Counted from the stretch's first letter, positions 21,414-33,605 are shown. The stretch: 64,000 nucleotides of DNA from Leucaena leucocephala (GCA_037074615.1 CM073552.1:20870019-20934018), one strand, 5' to 3'. Notes: generated by a model not told the origin, from the sequence alone. Numbers and translations are program-made.

Positions 21414-24104
21414 ATGGCGGATCAATGGAAAGCTCACTGTCTTCTAGTGTCCCATCCATCTCAAGGCCATGTAAACCCAATGGTTCAGTTCTCCAAGCGC
21501 TTACAACACCACAAAGTGAAAGCCACATTTGTCACCACTCGTTCGTTCTTCAGAAAAGTTACCATTCCTAAATCTTCCATAGCTTTTGAAGCCATCTCAG
21601 ATGGCTTCGACGAAGGAGGAAAAACAGCAGCAAAGAGTATCGAAGCTTATATAGAAAGCTTGCGGGAGGTTGGATCTGAAACCCTCTCTGAACTTCTTGA
21701 GAAGCTCTCCAAAAATGGCTCCCCTGTGGATTGCGTTATTTATGATACTTTCATTCCATGGGTTCTCGATGTGGCGAAGAAATTTGGGATTCTCGGTGCT
21801 GCGTTTATGACCCAATCTTGTACTACTAATAGCATTTACTTCAATGTTCATAAAGGGACTCTGAAACTTCCCATCAAGGAGAGTAAGATTTTGCTTCCTC
21901 CATTACCAGAACTTGAGCCTACAGATTTGCCATCGTTTTGTTATGTTCATTATGGGATGTACCCATACATTTGGGAGTATGTTGTTAAACATTTTTCCAC
22001 CATTGGAAAAGCTGATTGGGTCTTCGCCAACACTATTTATGAACTGGAGCATCAGGTATGTGAATATGCATATCTTCTGGAATAGAATCATTATTAATTT
22101 GTGAAATTATATTTTTAGCTTTCATACAGGTCTTTTTGTTTGAATTTGGTGGGATTTTGCAAGAATTCCCAGTTTCGTAATTTTTTTTTGAACAAATACT
22201 GGATATCATTCTTCATCAATTTCCACCCGGCTGAGGCAAGGTGGAGATTGATCAAGGATAAAAAAGGGCCCGTCCAGGCTATGCGATAATTTCGCAAGGT
22301 AATTTGCTGTTGCTAACTTCTGCCTAGGGGTGTGCCTAAGTAGAACCTGCCAATTCGTATGCAAAATTAACCTAATGTCTCTAAAGGGGTGATTTGGATC
22401 ACAACCTCTAATAAAAAAATCAATGGCCTCTATACAATCAGAATAGACCACAATACTGTGAAAACTCTTGGACCAGCGTAGCTGCAGACCATTAATGATT
22501 CATAGTATTTCTGCAATTACAGGGGGGACCAAAGTTAGCTTGCAGCTAAAACCGCATATCCAGTTACCATCTTTATCTCTAATAGCACCTCCACATCCAC
22601 TCATTTCTTCCTATAACACAAAACCAGTTTCGTAAATTTTTGTTTTTGGAAAACCATTCTATTCTACAAGTACTTATACTTTCCCTACATTTTTAATTTG
22701 GTACCCATACTTATTTTTCTCGTTATTAAATCCTTTAATTTTACTTTATTAGTTCTGTTAGCGCCTGCTAACTTTGATCTGTTAGCACTATTAGCCTCAG
22801 GACATAAGCTAATTGTGCTAACAAAGCAAAATTAAAGGATTTATTAAAGAGAAAGGAAAAAATGATGGATACTAAATTAAAATTTGAAAGAAAATAGAGG
22901 TACCTGCAAAATAGTGTACCCTTGTTGTTTTATTAGAAGGTGGTCACTAACTTTTTTTTAACTAGAGGGTGGTCACTAACGGTCTGAGAATACGAAAGGG
23001 ATTAAATGCACGACCTCCTACTTGTAGTTGTAGGAGAGCTTTCACGCTATTAGGTAACAAAGTCATTGGGTGTGACGAGGCTGCTTCTTGTTGTTCTTTT
23101 AGTACCTAAAAAATAGTTTTCCCTTGTTTTTTAATTGGAGGTAGTTACTAACCGTCTGAGGTTATAAATGTAGTTACTAACTGTTTGAGATTATAAAGGG
23201 GATTAAATCTATGACCTCACACTTGTAAAAGAGCTTTCTAGCTACTAGGTAATGAAGTCATTGGGTGGGACGAGGCTGCTTCTTGTTGTTCTTTTAGTAC
23301 TTTCTGGCATAAAACTTCCTTGCACCAATATGCTGTTGTTTTTTACTGAACTGATAATTAAAAGCTCTCAATCAGGTGGTGGATTGGATGAGAAAGATGT
23401 GGCCATTGAAGACAATAGGACCAACTCTTCCATCCATGTTCTTAGACAAGAAGATCCAGGACGATTATGAATATGATCTGAACATGTTCAAACCCAAAAA
23501 TGATCTTTGCATTGAATGGCTTCAAAATAAGCCTAAATCGTCAGTTGTATATGTCTCCTTTGGAAGTGTAGCATCTCATAATGAGGAGCAAATGCAGGAC
23601 CTGGCATGGGCCTTGATAGATAGTGACGCTTATTTCATGTGGGTGGTTAGGGAATCTGAAGAGGCCAAGCTCCCAAAGAACATTCTAGAAATTATTGCCT
23701 CGGAGAAGAAGGGTTTGATCTTGACATGGTGTCCCCAACTGAGAGTACTGTCACATGAGGCTGTGGGATGCTTTGTTACTCACTGTGGGTGGAATTCGAC
23801 CTTAGAAGCTATGAATTTTGGAGTTCCAATGATTGGGGTACCAGATTGGAGTGATCAACTTGCTAATTTGAAGAATATTGTGGATGTTTGGAAAGTGGGA
23901 ATTAGAGCTCCAATGGACGAGAAAAGGTTTCTGAGGCGAGAAACGTTGAAAGATTGCATAAAGGTAGTAATGGAAAGTGAAAAGGGAAAAGAAATGAAGG
24001 ACAATGCCATCAAATGGAAGAATGTGATTAGGAATTCTGTTAATGAAGGAGGAAGTTCTGATCGAAATATTGCAGAGTTCGTGGCGAAGATTTCTGAGCG
24101 CTAG
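21414..24104 (+). CDS. UDP-glycosyltransferase, UGT74-like (copy 2, intact)
   Basis: Exons 21414-22055 and 23376-24104 encode 456 aa. Key residues match copy 1: GHVNP with His19, IYDTF with Asp111, and the PSPG box (WCPQLRVLSHEAVGCF onward, residues 332-375, ending in Gln). Only one residue differs in exon 1 (Arg to His in FNVHKG), against eleven in exon 2, including Val to Met in YFMWVV, Glu to Asp in QMQDLAW and Gly to Ala in AWALID. The intron is about 220 bp longer than in copy 1 because of an internal duplication. It shares copy 1's LINE. Both proteins look functional and probably have the same or closely similar acceptors, which sequence alone does not reveal. Expression may differ because the distal promoter is displaced. 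Confidence 0.93.
22181..22623 (-). mobile_element. Antisense LINE 3' fragment in the UGT copy 2 intron
   Basis: The same insertion as at 5270-5702. The flanking duplication CCAGTTTCGTAA lies at 22169-22180 and 22624-22635, with a T-run directly after the first copy. The minus strand reads MVYSDCIEAIDFF and HTPRQKLATANYLAK, RNase H-like. The A-run that breaks the frame in copy 1 is shorter here. Confidence 0.87.
22905..23300. repeat. Tandem duplication inside the UGT copy 2 intron
   Basis: A block ending GTGACGAGGCTGCTTCTTG near 23091 recurs as GGGACGAGGCTGCTTCTTG near 23284, each followed by TTGTTCTTTTAGTAC. The copy 1 intron has it once (6137-6180). The unit is about 190 bp and carries a degenerate tRNA-like stretch (TTAAATCTATGACCTCACAC). 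Confidence 0.75.
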
Positions 24105-24242
24105 TGAGCTTCATGATCTTTAACTATAGTTGAGTCTGAATAAAAGATTTGAAACTCGTGTGGTGTGCTTGTTAGAGGTTAATTAAAAAATATTGTATCC
24201 TCAGTGCAACAGTATGCAGCGGAGCACCTGTTTGTGTCTCGT

Positions 24243-24390
24243 TTTTTTTTTGGTTGAATTAGAGTGGTAGGTGCTGATGACTTGAGATTATAAGCGGAAT
24301 TGCGAATCCGTAACTTCTTAATTATAGAGAGCTTCAATGCCAATAGGTTATAAGGGCATTGGCTAGCACCTACTTTCTCCTATGAGGAGC
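24243..24390 (-). mobile_element. tRNA-derived SINE, orthologous to 7113-7262
   Basis: T-run at 24242-24251, then the same body as behind UGT copy 1 (ATGACTTGAGATTATAAGCG, GAGAGCTTCAATGCC), read as a SINE on the minus strand. Confidence 0.55.
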
Positions 24391-24791
24391 AAAAGAACTT
24401 CAATTCTATGGCTACTTGTTCTTTAAAGTTGTCTTCATTGATGATGAGTCAATAATATGCTGAAATACCCATATAACCAAATTGAGTTTTGAATGATCCT
24501 ATCTTGGGGTAAAATCTATAATATAGAGGTTAAATTTGATTTAATTCCTTTTATTGAGAGTTAATAACTTGGTTATTTGGCAGCAAACTAGGTGTTAAAT
24601 TGAAGGGGAAAAGAAGGGGAGCTAGTGATTTTTTGCCTTATAAATTTTCTGGTTGTTGAGCACTTCTTCCACCTTTAAATCGTGTTCTGTTGGCTGAAGA
24701 GAATAGGCAATTTGGATAAGATTTGCATAAGCCTTTTGGGGCTATTTTCATAAAAGGGAGATAATGTAGAGCAATTGAATGTACTTCTGTC

Positions 24792-24972
24792 TACGGAAGT
24801 TGGTTTCAGTGGTAAGCGGCTCAATATTATTTAAGCGAGGTCTCGAGTTCGAGCCTTGACGTATGCAGAAAATTTCTGTTAGAAGATTCATCTATCATAG
24901 CTAAGTGCGCGACGTGAGTCGGATCTGGATATAGTCGGGATAAAGTTCCGGTAAACTGGGTGGACAAAAAAA
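24792..24972 (+). mobile_element. tRNA-derived SINE, unique to UGT copy 2
   Basis: A 181-bp insert with box A-like TTGGTTTCAGTGGTAAGCGG and box B-like GAGTTCGAGCCTT, about 30 bp apart as in a tRNA promoter, and a 3' A-run. The target-site duplication is GTACTTCTGTC at 24781-24791 against GTTCTTCCGTC at 24975-24985. The corresponding place behind UGT copy 1 (about 7649-7662) is the empty site, so the insertion followed the gene duplication. Confidence 0.88.
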
Positions 24973-25429
24973 ATGTTCTTCCGTCCCTTCTTCATCCAAT
25001 TTTGTTCTGTTTTTGGTGCGCCAATATTTCTGCCATTATCATGTTAGTTCAGCTATAGAAAGTGCAGCGAAGATGCAGATTGCGGAATTAATTAAACAAA
25101 AAGGCAAAAGTACATTTTAATCCTTTAATTTCATATAAAATTTTAAAATATCATTGAATAAGTTAATGTAATAACTAATTAAGTAATATCATGAGATTTA
25201 AATTTTTTTAAAGATTAAAGTGAGATTAATGATTGATATTATTGATTAAGGTATATAGACAAAAGAATTAAAAATATTGAGTATATATTTAAAAATTTAA
25301 AATATTATAAAATTAGTTAATGAGATAATTAACTTTTGTCGTTTTTTTTTGTTACATGAGAGGGCATAGCTTAAAGGTAAAGAAAATTAGACTATTGAGA
25401 AATTTAATAGTAGTCACTCTTTATTTTTT
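24973..25429. other. AT-rich intergenic
   Basis: Homology to the copy 1 flank ends near 25000. No gene or further structure seen. Confidence 0.5.
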
Positions 25430-25690
25430 TTTTTGGTATAAGATTTTTTAGAAAGTGGTTGGGTTCACCCACGATCTAAGGGCAGGATGAAGTTTCTCTT
25501 CCTCTTAGGCTATACCAATATCGGGCAGAACGAATCGTCAATTACCTTCAAGCATAAACTTAGGTACCTAAGAATTAAGATGTCTCTTCAAGCGCCGTGA
25601 CTGGAACTACAACAAAGTGATATTTTCTAGAGATCGAATACGTTCTAAATAATTATATATCTTACTCTTTCGCCAGCTGAACCTACAGAC
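25430..25690 (-). mobile_element. SINE-like repeat, best-preserved copy of four
   Basis: On the minus strand the 5' end reads GTAGGTTCAGCTGGCGAAAG, resembling a tRNA box A, followed by GTATTCGATCTCT, resembling box B. It ends in CTTATACCAAAAAAAAA, a poly(A)-like tail. Relatives are at 19026-19270, 38970-39180 and 52331-52535. The tRNA origin is an inference from spacing and box likeness. Confidence 0.65.
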
Positions 25691-26805
25691 AATGGATTTA
25701 ATCGTAGCCACTCTAAATTTATTAAGTGTTGCAAATGTGAAAGGCATGTGTCAAATACAACAGATTTAAAAAGACTTTTTTTTTTGTCTACACATCTGTA
25801 ATTTTATTAACCTGTCTAAAGATGAATTGCAATTATAAATTTCACTGTATACACTTTAACTCTTAAATCTGCGTAAATAACAAACTATTTCTTTAACTGC
25901 TATTAGTTTCCACTAACATATCAATAATAAACTTTATCGTTAGATTTAAAAATAATATTTTAAAATCTTTTGTCCTGTGCACTTTGGAGCACTTTGAAGA
26001 GGACCAATTCTTCTGATTTTGTATTACAGACTCTAATAGAGACTCTACTAAAAAGGGAAAATCATGTAACTAATAGGCCAATTTGATTGGTAATCTGGTT
26101 GGCGCAAAAGATAAATTGATGTGAAAATCCGACCCGTTAATGTCCCAAAATCCGGCCCGGATTATTACAAGTGATAATAGAATAGGTAAGCTTCTCAGCT
26201 CAAACATCGTAGCACTCTTGCGCTCCCGTGTTCTAGGGTAACAACGCTGGAGAGTGGAAGGAGGGCGGCCATCTCTGTAGGATCTACTCTTGAACAAACG
26301 ACTCAGGTTTCTTTCGTCCATTCCTTTTCGTTCTCAATCTCTGTCTTTTTCATGTGGCCACACTCGCTTGAGATTCTGTAACTGGTAAACGCTCGTAATG
26401 ATGAATCCCTGTTAGTTCTGTTTGTTTTTCACCCTACCTTAACATCGGGCATGAATTTCTTGGGTTTTAATGTCGTTCTTGAACTTCAAAATTGTAACTT
26501 CTTTTTCTGCTCATCTAGTTTTCCTCCAGTATTAGTTATCGTAGTTCTGATCGTAAATTTGATTGTGTGTCTCTGTCGTCTGTACCTTATTTTGGTGATA
26601 CGTTGGGGTTGTCGCTGTTTTCACATCAGTGAGCATTTAATTAATTGATTCTTGGCAATGTTTCGTTCAGCTTGGTGGAACTTCTATGGATTTTTTTGTA
26701 TTTCCACTACATTTGTTCTGTTAATAGGAGATTTGTTTTCTCATGTTATTCATTTTATATTTTCATCTTGGAGCAGGGATAGTTGATTTCTGCTGAAAGC
26801 CTAAA
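25691..26805 (+). promoter_or_regulatory. Upstream region and leader of eIF3a
   Basis: 26100-26340 is markedly GC-richer and likely holds the promoter and transcript start. The leader probably contains an intron: an acceptor-like TTGGAGCAG/GG lies near 26776, 29 bp before the start codon, with candidate donors near 26306 and 26384. No TATA box stands out. Confidence 0.4.
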
Positions 26806-29800
26806 ATGACTTCATTTTTGAAGCCTGAGAATGCTCTGAAAAGAGCGGAAGGTCAGTTTGAGAGATTCATTTTTACTTTCTTTCTTCTTGGTTAAATGCT
26901 TTCATGTCTTTGTTGGAAGGTATGATTATATTTTCAAATGTAGTAATGCAATGGACTTATTCTATGTAAAATTCAATGTACAGAATTGATCAATGTTGGA
27001 CAGAAGCAGGATGCTTTGCAAACTCTTCATGGCCTTATCACTTCAAAAAGATATAGGGCATGGCAGAAAACACTTGAAAGGATCATGTTTAAATATGTAG
27101 AACTTTGTGTAGACATGCGGAAAGGGCGATTTGCAAAGGATGGGCTCATTCAGTATCGAATTATATGTCAGCAAGTTAATGTTAGTTCACTGGAGGAGGT
27201 GATCAAACATTTCATGCATCTGTCAACTGAGAAAGCTGAACAAGCTCGCAGCCAGGCACAGGCATTGGAAGAAGCTCTCGATGTTGATGATTTAGAGGCT
27301 GATAAAAGGCCGGAGGACTTGATGCTTAGCTATGTGAGTGGGGAGAAAGGAAAAGACAGATCCGACAGGGAGCTTGTTACTCCATGGTTTAAATTTCTTT
27401 GGGAAACATACAGGACTGTGCTTGAAATATTACGGAACAATTCAAAACTGGAAGCTCTATATGCTGTAAGCTTTTTCCTTTTCTCTCCTTTAGTTTTCCT
27501 GTGCTTGGTGTGGTTTCCATATTTTTAGGGGTTGATGCTGTTGTTTTTAAAGTTATTTTTTGTTTATCTTTCAAAGTTTTTTACCTAACCATTTAATCTC
27601 TCTCTCTCTCTCTCTCTCACTCAGTCACTCAGTTTGTGATTGTCTTTCACATATGTTCTGTCATTGGACTAGAAATTTCCTGTTGTATTGAATTTTTCAC
27701 ACATACGTAATTCTCACTGTTTTTTTAATTTCTGATATTGGTTGTTATATGGAGGATGCCAGCCATTATCGTGTCTTTGATATTTATAGCTGTCATAATT
27801 GTGCTGTAATGCTTATCTGCGGGTCGTTTGCTTCTTGAAGTCTTTGAGTAATCTCAATTGGAATATCTAAGATAGAATAGAGCCTCACGAATTACTTATA
27901 AATTTTGCTGGCATCAGGGACAATGTGAGCCATGTACCTGTGCTTCATATTGATTAATAATAAATTATTTTTAAATTTATAACATAAACTGCAGCGAGTA
28001 ATAAATTGGTTGGGTTTGGGATATTATTGGTTTTGCTAAATATTATTATATTTAACATTTTTAATTCCTTTATTTGATCTGAATTATTTATTGAATAATT
28101 AATAAACTATTTTCCTTTGTGTAGATGACAGCGCATCGGGCTTTTCAATTTTGTAAGCAATATAAGCGAACAACTGAGTTCCGTAGACTTTGTGAAATTA
28201 TAAGAAACCATCTAGCCAATCTTAATAAATATCGAGACCAACGAGACCGACCTGATCTTTCAGCGCCTGAAAGCTTGCAACTATATCTAGATACAAGATT
28301 TGAGCAATTGAAAGTTGCCACTGAACTTGAACTCTGGCAGGTTAGTTATGGTCCTATTTTTTCATGTCTCTTTTAAATGATTGTCAATGGAGAATGTTTG
28401 TAACACGCTTGAGAAGTTTTTTTTTTATTGTGCAGGAAGCTTTTAGATCTATTGAAGATATACATGGACTAATGTGCATTGTCAAGAAAACGCCCAAGGC
28501 GTCTTTGATGGTTCTTTACTATGCTAAGCTGACAGAAATATTTTGGATATCATCGAGCCATCTTTATCATGCATATGCATGGTTCAGGCTCTTTTTGCTG
28601 CAGAAGAGCTTCAATAAGAATCTGAGCCAGAAGGATCTGCAATTGATAGCTTCATCTGTTGTTCTGGCTGCACTTTCAGTGCATCCCCATGATCACACTC
28701 AAGGTGCATCTCATTTGGAATTGGAGCATGAAAAAGAGAGGAACTTGAGGTTGGCCAATCTCATTGGTTTTAACCTTGAAAGTAAACCTGATAGCAGAGA
28801 AGTGGTAACATAAATCTTTAACTGTTCTCTCAAGTTAGCTTATCGATGTTTTTATTCTGATTCTAACTATTTTGCTTTTGTTACCTTTTCTTTTCCTCCC
28901 CTCAGCTTTCAAGGTCGGCCCTTCTTGCTGAACTGGTAAGGTTGAATCTTTGAGTAGTTTGACAATTCTTTTTTCTTTTACTTTTTGTCTGCAGTATTTT
29001 CTTCATATTTTTGTGCACTGCACAGAGAATTCATCTGTGCGCTACAAGTAGTTTTGTCTTTTATCTCTAAACTGCATTTATTTGTTTGTTTGCTTGGTTT
29101 GTGGAAAGGGGATTTTTATTAGGTTGCAAAACTTAAGACCAAAAACCATTAGGTTGCGAAACATTGTTTAAATTCTGGATACCGGAATTTTCTGTATTGT
29201 TGAAACCTTTTTATGAATGTTTTGTTTGTTTATCTTTCTCCCTCCTCCCTTTTCCTTTCATTAAGCCTGCAGTTTAGAGATAATTGATAGTGAGGTTAGA
29301 AATAAAGGTTTTAGAGTATCTTTACTACATTGATCCCCAGAAAAAGTTTCATGAATCTATTTATAAAATTGCTGCTAGTGCAATCAATCTCATGTTTGTC
29401 TTCTGGTTGTCACTACAGGTGTCCAAGGGTGTAATGTCTTGTGCAACTCAGGAAGTGAAGGACATTTATCATCTTCTGGATCATGAATTTCTTCCCCTAG
29501 ATCTGCCATCAAAAGTTCAGCCTCTGCTAACCAAAATATCAAAATTAGGGGGTAAGCTCTCCACTGCTTCTTCCGTCCCTGAGGTGCAGCTGTCTCAGTA
29601 TGTCCCAGCACTGGAGAAACTAGCTACCTTGAGGTTGCTACAGCAGGTGCATTCTAATATATGGGGTCAATTTGTTGATGTTTAATCGTTTCTTCTGGGA
29701 ATATTTAATTATTATGTATGCTAAACGTTGTCCTTTGGTTTTTCAGGTGTCCAATGTATACCAGACAATGAAGGTTGAGACCTTATCGGGAATGATCCCC

Positions 29801-32143
29801 TTTTTCGATTTTTCTGTAGTGGAAAAGATTTCTGTGGATGCTGCTAAGCATAACTTTGTATCCATGAAAGTTGACCACATGAGGAATGTTGTAGTTTTCT
29901 GCAAGACGGTATGTTTCCATTCAGTTGCTTAGCTGCATTGCTAACACATGATAGGATAGGAAGACAATTCACCCTTTCACCTGATAATGGTTCAGATTCA
30001 GTTTTTGGCTTGTTACAATATCCCATAATAGGTGTGCTTGGCAATCAATTTTGCTTTTGCAGAAAAACACCATACCTTGTGATATGATGAAAATGATTCT
30101 TTTAATTAACATCATCCTGAAATCTCCCTGCTCTTAAAGTAAATAGTAATTGCTCATTTTCTATTGCAGAGTCTTGAGTCTGATGGCTTAAGGGATCATC
30201 TGGCTAATTTTGCTGAATTTCTGAATAAGGCAAGACAAATGATTTATCCTCCTGATGGGAAGCCTTCAAAACTTGGACCTTTGCTTCCCACTTTGAATGA
30301 GGTTGTGGCCAAGGAACACAAGAGGCTTCTTGCACGGAAATCAATTATTGAGAAGCGAAAAGAAGAACAAGAACGGCAGCTTCTTGAAATGGTATGTTCT
30401 TGTGAATTAGTAATGCGTGAGGCTTGCAATTTTTACTAATCATTTTGATTTTAAGTGATTCAGTTTTCCCTTAAATCTTGTGTGTTAAAAGGAAAGAGAA
30501 GAGGAATCGAAGAGATTAAGACTGCAGAAAATAACTGAAGAAGCAGAACAAAGAAGACTTGCCAATGAGTATGAGCAGAGGAAGAACCAGAGAATTCTCA
30601 GAGAAATAGAAGAAAGAGAAATGGAAGAAGCTCAGGCATTGCTTCAGGAAGCTGAGAAGCGCATTAAAAAGAAGGGAAAGAAGCCGATCATAGAGGGTGT
30701 AAGTTGAAGTCTACATCTGACTAAATTTCCAATTATTTTGGTTGGGGGATAGGGTGTATTGAGAGTAAGTTATATCTGCAGGAAAAACTGACCAAGCAAA
30801 CACTGATGGAGCTGACTTTGACTGAACAACTCCGCGAAAGGCAAGAAATGGAAAAGAAACTGCAAAAACTAGCTAAAACGATGGACTATTTGGAAAGAGC
30901 CAAAAGAGAGGAGGCTGCTCCCTTGATTGAAGCTGCATATCAAAAGCACCTAGTTGAAGAAAAGCTTCTTCATGAGCGTGAGCAACAGGTAATTTATTTT
31001 TTATGGTTTACTGGAAAGGGTGTAAAAGGGTGCTCTATCCTGTATGAGTAGTATGTAGATTCTTTCTTTTGCATGAATAAAATGATATTTTCCTCTCCTA
31101 ATTTAATTTCTGCAAATATGTTGCACGTCATTGTTTCTGAATATCTGGCTTCCTTTTTAAGTAGCTTTTTTTTTACTATACTGATTTGCCCACCTATTCT
31201 TTGATGCAGCTTGAGATTGAAGTTAGCAAACAGTGCCATGAGGGAGATCTCGAGGAGAAGGAAAGACTGGCTCGTATGGTTGGCAATAAAGTCAGTAATC
31301 ATCGATTTTTGTAGCTTGATTACTGTTAGTAGTCTTTTGGGAATTGGTATAGATGGCTTGTGTTATCTGATTCATGTTGTGTTAATGTTTGTTCAGGAGA
31401 TTTATCAGGAGAGAGTTGTCAGTCGTCGCCAGGCAGAATTTAATAGATTGAGGCGGGAAAGAGAGGAGCGAATCTCAAGGATTTTACAGTCCAGAAGACA
31501 AGAGAGGGAAAAGATGAGGAAGTTTAAGTATTATCTGAGGTTAGAAGAGGAGAGACAGCAAAAATTGCATGAAGAGGAGGAAGCTCGGAAGCGTGAAGGT
31601 AACCTCACCCAGAACTTATTTCAGAAACACTATTATAAACGCATTGTCCTTTATATTTTCCTTATTGGTATTGATGACTTTGCAGAGGCTGAGAGGCGGA
31701 AGAAGGAAGAGGCTGAGCGCTTGGCAAAATTGGCTGAGATAGCAGAAAAGCAGAGGCAAAGAGAGCGGGAACTCGAAGAGAAGGCAGAGAGGCAGAAGAA
31801 AGAAGTCCTGTTTGGCAGAAGTGGTGAGGTAGCTGTGAAGCCTCTTGAACCTTCAGCCCGCCCATCGGAGGCTGGTCCTACCTCTGCCACTCCTGCAGCA
31901 GCTCCTGCCGCTGCTGCAGGAGCAGCTGCACCAACCCTTGGGAAATACGTCCCTCGGTTCCGGCGTGAGAAAACTGAAGCCCCAAGCCCTGCACCGCCTC
32001 CAGAAACTGATCGATGGACAAACTCCAGCAGGCAGGATGGAGACAGATGGCGTAGCGATGATCGAAGGCCTGCTTTCGGTGCTGGTGGGGGTTCACGGTC
32101 ATCATCAACATGGTCCTCATCCAGGCGTGGATCTGATCGTTGA
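26806..32143 (+). CDS. EIF3A: Translation initiation factor eIF3 subunit A
   Basis: Thirteen coding exons: 26806-26851, 26984-27465, 28125-28340, 28436-28804, 28906-28935, 29419-29646, 29747-29908, 30170-30391, 30492-30698, 30782-30988, 31210-31290, 31397-31598 and 31686-32143. They sum to 2910 nt, 969 aa, close to the usual plant length. The start MTSFLKPENALKRAEELINV is the classic eIF3a N-terminus. A helical region and PCI module (about residues 315-510) are followed by a long charged coiled coil (about 540-830: EKRKEEQERQ, EREEES, RRRKKEEAERL-like repeats). The tail is Ala/Pro-rich with basic ends (RRGSDR). eIF3a scaffolds the eIF3 complex on the 40S subunit in the cytosol. Every junction keeps frame, and exon 5 is only 30 bp. 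Confidence 0.96.
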
Positions 32144-33236
32144 TCAAGTTGGCCCTTGATTTTGCATGAGGGGGCAAGCGGGGCGGTGGGCCATTGCTTA
32201 ATTTTGTGTTTGTTCCTCCATGATTGAACTATTTATCAAGTTTTGTCTGTAAACCTGGCATGTTTTGAGTTCTAGGATTCTTTTTTTTTTTTTTTGTCAT
32301 GGAAGACTTAATGCTCATAGAGCCGTCGGTTGAGGAACAGTGCTGTAATCTCCTTATCTCATGACGAGGTTGAGTGTATTGGATATCCTGAGTTGAATAC
32401 GGAATTCCGAATGAGGTTTGGCTCAGACCTATTTAATCTTTGATGGTATATTGAAATCAAAATTTCATGTTTCTTTCGCTTGTCCAGGCACAGGTATTTT
32501 ACGGCCGTTATGGTCTCTAGACAAATCTGAGCATGCAATCCATTTTGTTGACGTTGATAACGACTTATTGAATACTCCTAATAGCATTGATATACTCTAA
32601 AATAGAGAATGCATTCCTATAGTTGTATATAATAGGGTCTGCGGCTCATAGGAATAAATGGATTTAAGTATTACTAGTAGAGGCGTAACAAAATTAGTAA
32701 ATAACTGAGTTTTTTAAATATAAATAGAAATTATTTTTTTAAATTATTTTGATAATTTTTATATTTTGTAAGGATTAATTATCAATTATCAATTAAGATA
32801 CTGTTTAAACTTAAAGAAAATAGATTCTAAATCTTTTTTATTCACAAAAAGTCTAATCCAACCCCCCATAACTTACTTCCACCACCACCATGATACTGAC
32901 TCAGTCAACTTAACTCATCTTCCATACATCACGATCAGCTCTCGTATATAATCCTCAAGGAGGCACCTTCAATATGAGGGATTTAGAGGAAGAGGATGGG
33001 AGGTAAAAATCTTATTGGTTAGAGTTAAGAAAATTAAAGAAGTGGGGCCGACAATTTTTAATTAACTTTTTTTTACTCTTTTATATTCTATCTTTTTTTT
33101 TTATCAAATTTTTTATAACCCTATTTTTTCAATTTTTTTATATTTGTTTTCAATTTTTTAAATCTTACTCACAAAAATTTCCCCTCTCCCTCCAAATCCC
33201 TCCTACCAAACAACCCTAACATTAGGATTTCTCATA
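32144..33236. other. eIF3a 3' region, then AT-rich DNA with a GGAGGG element remnant
   Basis: The eIF3a 3' UTR probably ends before the T-run at 32281. 32960-33225 has partly inverted ends, GAGGGATTTAGAGGAAGAGG and CCCTCTCCCTCCAAATCCCTC, like the G-rich MITEs at 34322 and 49210. No gene seen. Confidence 0.45.
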
Positions 33237-33605
33237 ATGTCTACATCACTCTCTGGCTTCATCCCTGTTCGCCTCCGAACTTCCTATTCTGCTACTGTAT
33301 GCCGCCCCTGTTTCTGGTGTTCACGGTGGCTGTGGCTTCGTTCTCGCCGGAGATGGCTTTCATGTTTGCAGTATCGCCTTCTTCTTCTTCCTTTTAACAA
33401 GTGCAAGATGGATGGGTCCATTAGAGTTCCATTGGATGTTCCCGGTGCTATACTTTGTTTTCCGGCTCCCCTGTTCCACTGGTCCAAGTTCGTATCGTCG
33501 TTCCGCCTATTTTAGCGGTCGTCGCGGTCGCTGCTTCTGCTTGTGTAGTTCGAGCCTTAGGCTTGTGGGATCATCATCAACAAGCACCTTGATATTGCTT
33601 CTCCG
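33237..33605 (+). pseudogene. Decayed copy of a small membrane-protein gene
   Basis: Continuous coding-like sequence moves through three frames: FLVFTVAVASFSPEMAFMFA, then NKCKMDGSIRVPLDVPGA, then RIVVPPILAVVAVAASACVV with VRALGLWD just before a stop. The hydrophobic ends and the DGSIRVPLD middle make sense as one protein only if two frameshifts are allowed. I believe it resembles an uncharacterised plant membrane protein but cannot name it. No introns are visible, so it may be a retrocopy. Confidence 0.45.

Noticed and set aside
24792..24972. tRNA gene suggested by box A and box B
   Set aside because: No cloverleaf acceptor stem forms, and the unit has an A-tail and target duplications, so it is a SINE.
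31651..32177. Minus-strand and alternative frames at the end of eIF3a
   Set aside because: Arise from the biased codons of the charged and Ala-rich eIF3a tail.
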